The position numbers and the translations under genes were made by a program. A stretch of DNA of 59,605 nucleotides from contig NZ_MUIN01000019.1 in the NCBI RefSeq assembly GCF_002080045.1, positions 1 through 59,605 on the forward strand, given 5' to 3'. Origin of the DNA: Pseudomonas sp. Bc-h. Its GTDB lineage: Bacteria > Pseudomonadota > Gammaproteobacteria > Pseudomonadales > Pseudomonadaceae. The notes below the pieces were generated by a model that was not told the origin of the DNA, searched no databases, and saw nothing but the letters and a program-made list of their open reading frames with translations. The stretch's first letter is position 1; each line of letters begins with the position of its first letter. This document shows positions 53,801 through 59,605 of this stretch, in pieces.

Positions 53801-56800
53801 AGGGCGTCGCCGCCATGTCATCAGCCTTGAAGGCCATGGCCGCGAAGACACCAGCGGCGCACTGGACCTGAGCCGCAGCGTCGGTTGGTTCACCAGCCTG
53901 TATCCGTTGGCGCTGGAAGCCGGTGAGGATGCGGTCGCCACGCTGAAAGCAGTGAAGGAAGCCGTGCGTGCCGTGCCGGAAAAAGGCTTGGGTTATGGGG
54001 TGCTCAAGTACTTGTCGAAAGCTGACTTGCCAGAGCTGGTGGGGCAGGGCGTGACTTTCAACTACTTGGGGCGTTTCGATGACCGTTTTGATGATTCCGG
54101 GGACCCGCTGTTCTCGCTGTCGAGCCAGACCCTGAGCAATCTGCGTGACCCGCAGGGCCCGCTGGCCAATGCTCTGGCAGTGGACGGTCAGGTGCGCGAC
54201 GGCCAGCTGCATCTGGACTGGACCTTCAGCCGCGAGCGCTTCAGCCGCGACAGCATCGAGCAGCTCGTGGCCCTGTATCGCGAGCAACTGCTGCAGTTGA
54301 TCGCTCATTGCAGCGACGAAAACAATGCCGGTCTGACGCCGTCCGACTTCCCGCTGGCCGGGCTCAATCAGGCGCAGCTGGACGCCTTGGCGATCCCTGC
54401 ACGGGAGATCGAAGACATCCTGCCGCTGGCGCCGATGCAACAGGGGATTCTGCTGCACAGCTTGCTGGAGCAGGGCAACGGCATCTACCTGATGCAGGAT
54501 CAGTACGAAGTCGGCAGCGAGGTGGATTTCGACGCCTTCAAGTTCGCCTGGCAGCAAGTGGTGCAGCGTCATCCGGCCCTGCGCACGGCGTTCCACGGGC
54601 TGGAAAGCGGCGTGCAGCGGCAGGTGGTCATGCGCCGGGTGCCGTCCCCGGCGCAACTGATTGACCTCAGTCATCTGTCTCGCGAGGCTGCCGAAGCGGA
54701 GCTGGATGACTTGCTCAGGGTCGAGCGCGAGCAGGGCTTCGACTTCGCCCGTGCGCCGTTGCTGCGCCTGCGTCTGGTCAAGTTTGGTAAAGCCGATTTC
54801 CGCATCGTGCAAAGTCACCATCACGCGCTGATCGATGCCTGGTGCCGTGGCCTGATGCTCACCGAGTTCTTCGCTCATTACCGAGCATTCATCGACGGGC
54901 GTCACGTCAGCCTGCCTGCGGCGCGGCCGTATCGCGACTTTCTCGCCTGGCTGGCCGAGCAGGACGAAGCCGTCAGCCGCGATTACTGGCGCAACGCGCT
55001 GGCCGGTTTCACCGATGTCACGCCGCTGCCGTATCGCCACAGCCCTCAGCGCAACCTGCAGCACGAGCCGCAGATGCGCGACGTCACGCTGGCCCTCGGC
55101 GTCGAGCAGACCGCAAAACTCGCCGATCAGGCCCGTCAGCATCGCCTGACCGCCAACACTTTCGTGCAGGCCGCCTGGGCGCTGTCGCTGATGCGGCATG
55201 CCGACCGCGATGAAGTGCTGTTTGGTGTCACCGTAGCGGGCCGCCCGACCGAGCTGGAAGGCATCGAAGGCGCGCTTGGTTTGTTCATCAACACCTTGCC
55301 GCTGCGTCTCAAGCGTCCAGGTGTCGGCGCTCCGGTGCTGGAGCTGCTCAACGCGTTGCAGGCGCAAAATGCCGAGATGCGTCAGCACGAACACCTGTCC
55401 CTGGCCGACATCCAGCTGCTGGCCGACACGCCGCGCGGTCAGCCGCTGTTCGACAGCCTGTTTGTCTTTGAAAACGTTCCGTTGGGCGCCGAGGTTCAGC
55501 AGGCCGTGAGCGAATACCGCATCAATCCGCTGGCAAACCGTACCCACACCAACTACCCGTTGACCGTGGTGCTGCTGCCGGGCGAATCGCTGCAATTGCA
55601 GCTGACCTATGACACCCGCCACTTCAACGACGTCGACATGACTTCGCTGGTCGGGCATTTCCGTCGCTTGCTGACGCAACTGATCGACAACCCGCAACAG
55701 ACCCTGAGCCAGTTGCAGGTGCTGGAGCAGGCAGAGCGCGAGCAACTGCTGGAGCAAGGTCAAGGCCCGGTGCAGAAGCACTGGTATGACATCAGCTACC
55801 TGGAGCGTTTCGAGTCCCGCGTGCAGGCGCACCCGAATCTGGAAGTCGCACGCTGCCAGGGCGAAAGCCTGAGCTACAACGAGCTTAATATTGCGGCCAA
55901 TCACATTGGTCATGACCTGATCGATGCCGGCGTGCAGGGCGATGATGTGGTGGCTTTGTTTGCACCGCGTGGCTTGCCGCTGCTCAGCATGATCGTTGGC
56001 GCGTTCAAGGCTGGCGCTGCGTACCTGGCCCTGGACGACCGTCACCCGGCCGGGCGCAGTGCGAGGATGCTGGGCAGCAGTGCAGCGCCGGTATTGCTGA
56101 CACCCCGCGATTGCCTGGGGCAGGTCGAGGCAATTCTCGAGCTGACCGAAGTGAAGCCGCGTCTGTTGATTCTGGAGGACGTGCTTGCCGGTGGCGCAGA
56201 GAGCAATCCCGGCCGTTACGCCAGCGCCGAGCAACTGGCCTACGTGATCTACACCTCGGGCTCCACCGGCGAGCCTAAAGGGGTGATGGTCAACCAGCGT
56301 GGCATGCTCAACAACCAGATGTCCAAGCTGCCGTACCTGCGTTTGGGCGAGGGCGATGTGATCGCCCAGACCGCCGCCACCGGTTTCGATATTTCCGTGT
56401 GGCAATTCCTGACTGCGCCGCTGTTCGGCGGGCGCGTGGAGATTCTGCCGGACTCGGTGGTTCACGATCCGCAGCGTCTGCTGGAGGAGGTCGTGGCCAA
56501 TCAGGTCAGCGTGTTGGAGTGCGTACCCGCAGTGATCGACGGCATGCTCGCGGTATCTGCGCACAAACTCGACGCCTTGCGCTGGTTGCTGCCAACCGGG
56601 GAGGCGCTGACCGTGGACTTGGCGACGCGCTGGTTCGCTCGTTACCCGAACGTGCCGCTGGTCAACGCCTACGGCCCGGCCGAATGCGCCGACGACGTGG
56701 CGTTGCACACCCTGACCGCAGCCCCTGCGGCCAGGGCCAGCATGCCGATTGGTCGTGCCACCGACAACAACCGCCTGTACGTGCTGGATTCCAGCTTGCA

Positions 56801-57614
56801 ACTGGCGGCGCCGGGTGTGGTGGGCGAGCTGTACATCGGTGGCGTCGGCGTGGGTCGTGGCTATGCCGCACGGCCTGCGCTGACGGCCGAACGCTTCCTG
56901 CCGGACCCGTTCGGTGAAGCCGGCGCGCGGTTATATCGCAGTGGCGACCTGGCGCGCTGGAACGCCGACGGCGCACTTGAATACGTCGGTCGTGCGGACT
57001 TCCAGGTGAAGATCCGCGGCCAGCGCATCGAACTGGGCGAAATCGAGAACCTGTTGCTGGCCCAGCCTGCGGTTCACGACGCCGTGGTCAGCGCGCAACT
57101 GACGCCGCACGGTCCGCAACTGGTGGCGTACGTGGTAGCTGAAGCACAGCAGGCGCTGTTTGCCGATGTGCTCAAGGCAGCGCTGGCCCAAGCGCTGCCC
57201 GCGTTCATGGTGCCGGCCCACGTGATGCTGCTCGAACGCCTGCCGCGCAACGCCAACGGCAAGCTCGACCGCAAGGCGCTGCCAGCGCTCAGTTGGCAAG
57301 AGCGAACCTTTGAAGCACCACAGGGCGAACGCGAAGAAGTCCTCGCCGAACTCTGGCAGGAGCTGCTGAAAATCGAGCGGGTAGGGCGCGATGACAACTT
57401 CTTTGAACTGGGTGGGCACTCGCTGCTGGCGACGCGTCTGTTGTCGCGCATTCGCGAGCGCTTGGGGGTGAGCATTCCGCTGGCGCAGGCCTTCGAGGCC
57501 ACCACCGTTGCCGCACAGGCAGCCCTGATCGACACCTTGCAGAGGCAGACCCTGACGCTCGAGGGGCTCGATGCCCTGGACGAGTTAATGAATGAGCTGG
57601 AGGAAAGCAACTGA
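47877..57614 (+). CDS. NRPS with fatty-acyl loading module (FAAL-ACP-C-A-T-E-C-A-T)
   Basis: A 3,245-residue synthetase. Approximate domains: fatty acyl-AMP ligase 5-570 (TSGSTSAPKGVMVSH, PLYHDMGLMCGLLLPLYYGG); ACP 595-662 (GGDSVSV); C 680-1120 (HHIISDGWS); A 1140-1620; T 1640-1705 (LGGDSILSLQ); E 1720-2150 (HHLAVDGVSW); C 2175-2625 (HHALIDAW, the D-residue acceptor type); A 2640-3140; T 3150-3222 (ELGGHSLLATRL). By hand the first A code reads DLTKIGHVG (Asp-like), the second DIWELTADD (Dab-like). Start at 47877 with AGGTGA upstream; a TTG eight codons earlier was rejected. The next NRPS gene overlaps by one base. It loads a fatty acid, then a D-Asp-type and an L-Dab-type residue. Confidence 0.93.
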   Translation: MKSIRDQAAHFPELVGFYAQSQPDRIALRHIQHEDQEPLLTSYAQLDQQARSIAGLLQHHLGREGGERCVLILPTGADYAAAFLGCLYAKIIAVPAFAPEYNRQTHLDRLTGIIQDAAPGMVLGRREDLDKFQHLLQPFLPAGGRFVAIEDVHGWQGSFQPSLIDTSSLAFLQYTSGSTSAPKGVMVSHDNLMANEVAMARHFVTDASTESWVSWLPLYHDMGLMCGLLLPLYYGGTLNLMSPNYFLGRPARWLEVMSQYNGTFSGGPDFAYRLCVERIKPSAVKHLQLNNWSLAFSGSEPIRIATLDAFSEHFAPAGFDRRALTPSYGLAEATLFVTAATREVPFGVKRFDGSQLAAGEADEALFANQHSTSRLPGCGWCRDDHDLRIVDPASQQVLQSGQVGEIWIAGPSVAQGYWQNTKATAQTFVQEDGKRWLRSGDLGIASGGELFITGRLKDLIILNGQNLYPQDIEQALEKSVQLLRRGRIAAFPVTDEQGAEGVGLALEISRNVRRLMKPQMICEAVRDAVSELFLVAPKVIVLLEPGSLPRTTSGKLQRSACRAGWQSRSLDSFAIWQDGRLLDTHAHEDVADAASLLPEVVAAWAEVLGKQDLVAQDHFFSRGGDSVSVVQVLSRLNNELGLKLEPAHLFEHPTLGAFNAHVASQTRSGKAPQAVARISRETPPEQSFAQQRLWFLAQLEPDSSAYHLCGQLSLSGAIDDVALQRSFDDLVAGHESLRTTFAIDANEVLVQRIHAAQPVRIEHHDLSLHAQPLEALGELARAAVEQPMDLQTGPLWRVLNVRLAPNQQQLVLVLHHIISDGWSVQVILRDFVALYRAHAQGLIPALEPLPIQYADFAAWQRQRLTAGEGSRQLKYWRERLGEAHPVLTLPADRPRPDQQSHRGARYAIAFDSALSQGLRDLASSHGATLFMVMLAAYKTLLQRYSSQTDLRVGVPVAGRTCTEAEGLIGLFVNTLVLRTEVSPQQSFSALIEAVKHTALGAQNHQELPFEQLVEALGVSRNLSHNPLCQVKFTQQFPLPQNVEMAGVRMDVNQLDDYSAHFDLGLDITDSADGIQAVFTYACDLYDEPRIAGFAADLLRICAQVVAQPQRRLSELRISAVPSQLHAEVVAFPATDVLSLWGTSVHAQPGRVALQSEQQQADFALVDADANRLALYLRQAGVGVESRVGVVLERSVEFIFSLLAILKTGAAYVPLDPKWPAERQAFVLADSGARWLISHAAAPADFKGEVIGVEADAAWRSQPATALSIRLHPEQAAYLIYTSGTSGTPKGVVISHGALADYVQGLLKRLELAADASMAMVSTVGADLGHTVLFGALCSARTLHLISPERTNDADRFAAYMAEHKVGVLKIVPTHLSGLLQASNAADVLPQQALILGGDALPWELVSQVKALKPACRVINHYGPTETTVGVLSNELIDAVPTGQSAPIGRPLPNAVALILNAQLEPVVQGDIGELYIGGPGLARGYHDRPAMSAAVFIPDPRGNGRRLYRSGDRARLLANGEIQFLGRADDQVKVRGYRVALGEIAQRLRQLDGLRDAHVRVDDRGQLIAYVLITKGTQIDSEALRAQLAESLPDYMVPSHVLTLDAFPLTANGKLDHTALPTPQVVSNTFEAPHDGVEATLAALWEKALNVAAVGRHDNFFTLGGDSILSLQIIARARRQGIRLTPKQLFEKQTIAELAQVAVLSEAKPAAPVVAAVVPRDFALTPIQARFFALPLAQRQHWNQSLLLNLPQALDVAVLQRSIAVLLVQHDSLRLSFHQGDDGQWHQRYRDSEQAERVLWTCELSRDEDLASLSDEAQRSLNIESGPLLRVVHARLPSGEGRLLLAIHHLAVDGVSWRVLLEDLQHAYSRLAKGQSVTLAEKTASFQSWSQSLHALARSPELEAQLPYWQALQAADACLPGDTSIQSRVGDSETIGMTLDTNETRRLLSQAPAAYRTRIDDLLLAALSQALEQWTGRRRHVISLEGHGREDTSGALDLSRSVGWFTSLYPLALEAGEDAVATLKAVKEAVRAVPEKGLGYGVLKYLSKADLPELVGQGVTFNYLGRFDDRFDDSGDPLFSLSSQTLSNLRDPQGPLANALAVDGQVRDGQLHLDWTFSRERFSRDSIEQLVALYREQLLQLIAHCSDENNAGLTPSDFPLAGLNQAQLDALAIPAREIEDILPLAPMQQGILLHSLLEQGNGIYLMQDQYEVGSEVDFDAFKFAWQQVVQRHPALRTAFHGLESGVQRQVVMRRVPSPAQLIDLSHLSREAAEAELDDLLRVEREQGFDFARAPLLRLRLVKFGKADFRIVQSHHHALIDAWCRGLMLTEFFAHYRAFIDGRHVSLPAARPYRDFLAWLAEQDEAVSRDYWRNALAGFTDVTPLPYRHSPQRNLQHEPQMRDVTLALGVEQTAKLADQARQHRLTANTFVQAAWALSLMRHADRDEVLFGVTVAGRPTELEGIEGALGLFINTLPLRLKRPGVGAPVLELLNALQAQNAEMRQHEHLSLADIQLLADTPRGQPLFDSLFVFENVPLGAEVQQAVSEYRINPLANRTHTNYPLTVVLLPGESLQLQLTYDTRHFNDVDMTSLVGHFRRLLTQLIDNPQQTLSQLQVLEQAEREQLLEQGQGPVQKHWYDISYLERFESRVQAHPNLEVARCQGESLSYNELNIAANHIGHDLIDAGVQGDDVVALFAPRGLPLLSMIVGAFKAGAAYLALDDRHPAGRSARMLGSSAAPVLLTPRDCLGQVEAILELTEVKPRLLILEDVLAGGAESNPGRYASAEQLAYVIYTSGSTGEPKGVMVNQRGMLNNQMSKLPYLRLGEGDVIAQTAATGFDISVWQFLTAPLFGGRVEILPDSVVHDPQRLLEEVVANQVSVLECVPAVIDGMLAVSAHKLDALRWLLPTGEALTVDLATRWFARYPNVPLVNAYGPAECADDVALHTLTAAPAARASMPIGRATDNNRLYVLDSSLQLAAPGVVGELYIGGVGVGRGYAARPALTAERFLPDPFGEAGARLYRSGDLARWNADGALEYVGRADFQVKIRGQRIELGEIENLLLAQPAVHDAVVSAQLTPHGPQLVAYVVAEAQQALFADVLKAALAQALPAFMVPAHVMLLERLPRNANGKLDRKALPALSWQERTFEAPQGEREEVLAELWQELLKIERVGRDDNFFELGGHSLLATRLLSRIRERLGVSIPLAQAFEATTVAAQAALIDTLQRQTLTLEGLDALDELMNELEESN

Positions 57615-59605
57615 TGTCGCAACCGAGCATGACTTCGCAAGGCAAGCTGCTGGCCCTGGCGACCCGTTTCCTGAGCCTCGGCGCTGCACAGCGCCGGATG
57701 TTCTTGAGCAAGCTGCGCGAACAGGGGCTGGATGCCTCGGCCTTGCCGATTCCCTCCGGCGTGGCGGGCGAGCGCAGCCCGACGTCCTTTTCCCAGCAGC
57801 GCCTGTGGTTCCTCGAGCAACTGGAACCGGGCAACAGCACTTACCATTTACCGGGGGCCTTGCGCCTCGAAGGCACACTGGATGCCAACGCCGTGCAGTC
57901 GGCGTTCGAGCACGTGGCTCAGCGTCACGCCAGTCTGCGCACGGTGTTCGACACCGCTGAAGACGGCACGCCGCAGCAAGTCATTCAGCCGCCGCATGCC
58001 TTGCCATTCGAACAGCTGAACGCGGCTGACGAAAGCGAGTTGCAAGCCCTGGCCGATGAGTTCGCCCGCCGTCCGTTCGATCTGGCGCAGGGCCCGATGT
58101 GGCGCGTGGCGCTGGTCAAACGTTCGGCCCACGAGCATGTGCTGCTGGTCTGTCTGCACCACATCATTGCCGATGGCTGGTCCATTCAGGTGCTGTTGCT
58201 GGACTTCGTGCAGGCCTATCGCGCTTCGCTTCAAGGCGAAGACTCGGCTTTGCCGGAATTGCCGCTCAACTACGCCGACGTTGCCCTGTGGCAGCGCGCC
58301 TGCCTGGAAGCAGGCGAGGGCGATCGTCAGCTCGACTACTGGAAGCAACAGCTCGGCGACGAGCCGCCAGTCCTGGAGCTGCCAACGGACCGTCCACGTC
58401 CGGCGCGCCAGAGTTTCCGTGGCGCGCGCTTGCCATTCAGCTTTGACGCTGCCTTGTCCGGCCGCATGCGTGAACTGGCAAAACAGCGCGGCGTGACGCT
58501 GTTCACCGTAATGCTCGCCGCCTATCAAGTGCTGCTGCAGCGTTTGAGCGGGCAGAATGACTTGCGCATTGGCGTGCCGATTGCCGGCCGTCAACGCACC
58601 GAAACCGAAGGTTTGATCGGCTTCTTCGTCAACACCCAGATCCTGCGCGGTAAGGTCACCGCCGATGCCAGTTTTAACCAGATCATCGACAACGTGCGCC
58701 TGGCCTCCCAAGGCGCGCAGGCCAATCAGGACCTGCCGTTCGAGCAACTGGTCGACGCACTCGCGCCCGAGCGCAGCCTGAGCCACAATCCGCTGTTCCA
58801 GGTGCTGTACAACCATCAGCAGCGTCAGGACGAAGCCCTGCAATTGATGCCCGGCCTGAACGCCACCCTGATGCCGCTCGACAGCGGCAGCGCGCAGTTC
58901 GACCTGGCGTTGCACACGTGGGAAAACGCGGCGGGCGAACTGGCGGGAAACTGGAATTACGCCACCGATCTGTTCGATCACAGCAGTGTCGAGCGTCTGC
59001 ATCAGCGTTTTGTGCAGCTGTTTACGCAGTTGCTGGAACAGTCGGAAGCGGCGATTGGTGATTTCGAACTGCTGGATTCGCAAGACCGTGCGCAACTGGC
59101 TCTGGTCAATGACACGGCGCGGGACTGGGCCGGCTCTTTTGAGCAAGCACATGAGCCTGTTGTGCATCGTCAGTTCGAGCGTCTGGCGCAGCAGCATCCA
59201 GATCGTGAGGCCTTGCGTTGTGGCGATCAGGCGCTGACGTATCGGCAGCTTGATCAGCGGGCCAACCAGCTGGCGCATTACCTGCGCGGGCAGGGTGTGG
59301 ATCGCGAATCGCTGGTCGGCGTGGCGGCGTTGCGGTCGGTGGAGATGGTGGTGGCGCTGTATGCCGTGGTCAAAGCCGGTGCCGCGTACGTGCCGCTGGA
59401 CCCGGAATACCCGGTTGATCGTCTGCGCTACATGCTCGAAGACGCTGGCATTGGTTTGCTGCTGAGCCACGATGCGGTGATCAACGACTTGCCTGCTGTT
59501 GAAGGTTTGCAGGTGCTGAACCTGGATCGACTTGATCTGAGTAAGCAGCCTGTAACTGCTCCGGTTGTGGAGATTCATCTCGAACAACTGGCGTACATGA
59601 TCTAC
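57614..59605 (+). CDS. NRPS, 5' part only (C-A..., runs off the window)
   Basis: The first 664 codons are open to the window edge. A short N-terminal linker (MSQPSMTSQGKLLALATRFL) precedes a C domain (residues about 55-480) with the LCL-type HHIIADGWS, as expected after an L-residue module. An A domain then begins (ALTYRQLDQRANQLAHYLRG) and is cut before its core motif at LEQLAYMIY. The specificity cannot be read. The ATG overlaps the stop of the upstream NRPS (TGATG), so the two synthetases are translationally coupled. Further modules, the hydroxamate-forming steps and a receptor must lie beyond the window. Confidence 0.93.
   Translation, partial: MSQPSMTSQGKLLALATRFLSLGAAQRRMFLSKLREQGLDASALPIPSGVAGERSPTSFSQQRLWFLEQLEPGNSTYHLPGALRLEGTLDANAVQSAFEHVAQRHASLRTVFDTAEDGTPQQVIQPPHALPFEQLNAADESELQALADEFARRPFDLAQGPMWRVALVKRSAHEHVLLVCLHHIIADGWSIQVLLLDFVQAYRASLQGEDSALPELPLNYADVALWQRACLEAGEGDRQLDYWKQQLGDEPPVLELPTDRPRPARQSFRGARLPFSFDAALSGRMRELAKQRGVTLFTVMLAAYQVLLQRLSGQNDLRIGVPIAGRQRTETEGLIGFFVNTQILRGKVTADASFNQIIDNVRLASQGAQANQDLPFEQLVDALAPERSLSHNPLFQVLYNHQQRQDEALQLMPGLNATLMPLDSGSAQFDLALHTWENAAGELAGNWNYATDLFDHSSVERLHQRFVQLFTQLLEQSEAAIGDFELLDSQDRAQLALVNDTARDWAGSFEQAHEPVVHRQFERLAQQHPDREALRCGDQALTYRQLDQRANQLAHYLRGQGVDRESLVGVAALRSVEMVVALYAVVKAGAAYVPLDPEYPVDRLRYMLEDAGIGLLLSHDAVINDLPAVEGLQVLNLDRLDLSKQPVTAPVVEIHLEQLAYMIY

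Noticed and set aside
53760..56801. 1,013-codon minus-strand frame opposite the NRPS
   Set aside because: Antisense shadow of conserved E, C and A domains, rich in Gln, Arg and His from the reverse reading.
47877..57614. Calling this synthetase PvdL
   Set aside because: Acyl-loading start fits, but length, number of modules, E-domain position and hand-read codes do not.

Overview
The window looks like a chromosomal segment from a Pseudomonas of the fluorescens group. It is GC-rich, its housekeeping genes read as typical pseudomonad orthologues (sthA, lolCDE, queF, mlaA, rssB/rssC, tal, dusA), and it carries REP-type palindromes and long intergenic repeats of the kind found in that group. Two stretches match gene order I remember from P. 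aeruginosa: sthA / phosphodiesterase / PilZ protein / lolCDE, and copS / copR / cupredoxin / queF / DUF4404 / HAD-like / mlaA / PilZ / rssB / rssC / tal. No rRNA, tRNA, CRISPR array, transposase or intact phage gene was seen.

Layout. 1-620: a copy of a long intergenic repeat with a hexanucleotide microsatellite. 687-7105: an organic-acid/proton symporter, a 1,412-residue dermonecrotic-toxin-like protein and a chalcone-isomerase-like exported protein. 7483-13660: sthA, a glycerophosphodiester phosphodiesterase, a PilZ protein and the lolCDE lipoprotein exporter. 13771-16475: a copper-type two-component system and a divergent cupredoxin. 16567-21756: queF, DUF4404, a degenerate HAD protein, mlaA, a second PilZ protein and the rssB/rssC partner-switch pair. 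21757-23599: about 1.8 kb of non-coding repeats. 23600-26541: transaldolase and dihydroxyacetone kinase. 26764-30498: a complete curli operon, csgE-F-A-G-B-C, with a greatly enlarged CsgA, preceded by an AT-rich 0.8 kb region with no csgD. 31286-32935: dusA, an inverted fossil of the dusA 5' end, and a small secreted DUF4157-like protein. 32961-40723: the xylose operon xylAFGH with divergent xylR, then galactose dehydrogenase. 40767-43600: a REP doublet, a 25-residue membrane peptide, an OPT-family transporter and nudK.

43888 to the window end is the start of a siderophore-type NRPS cluster: a Fur-box-preceded ECF sigma factor, a SyrD/PvdE-type peptide exporter, a Fur-box-preceded ornithine/lysine N-hydroxylase, a 3,245-residue NRPS (FAAL-ACP-C-A-T-E-C-A-T) and a second NRPS that runs off the window. 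It resembles pyoverdine genes in its parts, but the first synthetase is not a standard PvdL: it is shorter, and by eye its adenylation codes read as Asp-like then Dab-like. The best reading is an N-acylated (lipopeptide) siderophore under iron control, using at least one hydroxamate and probably a beta-hydroxy-aspartate-type ligand. The full product cannot be read because most of the assembly line lies outside the window.
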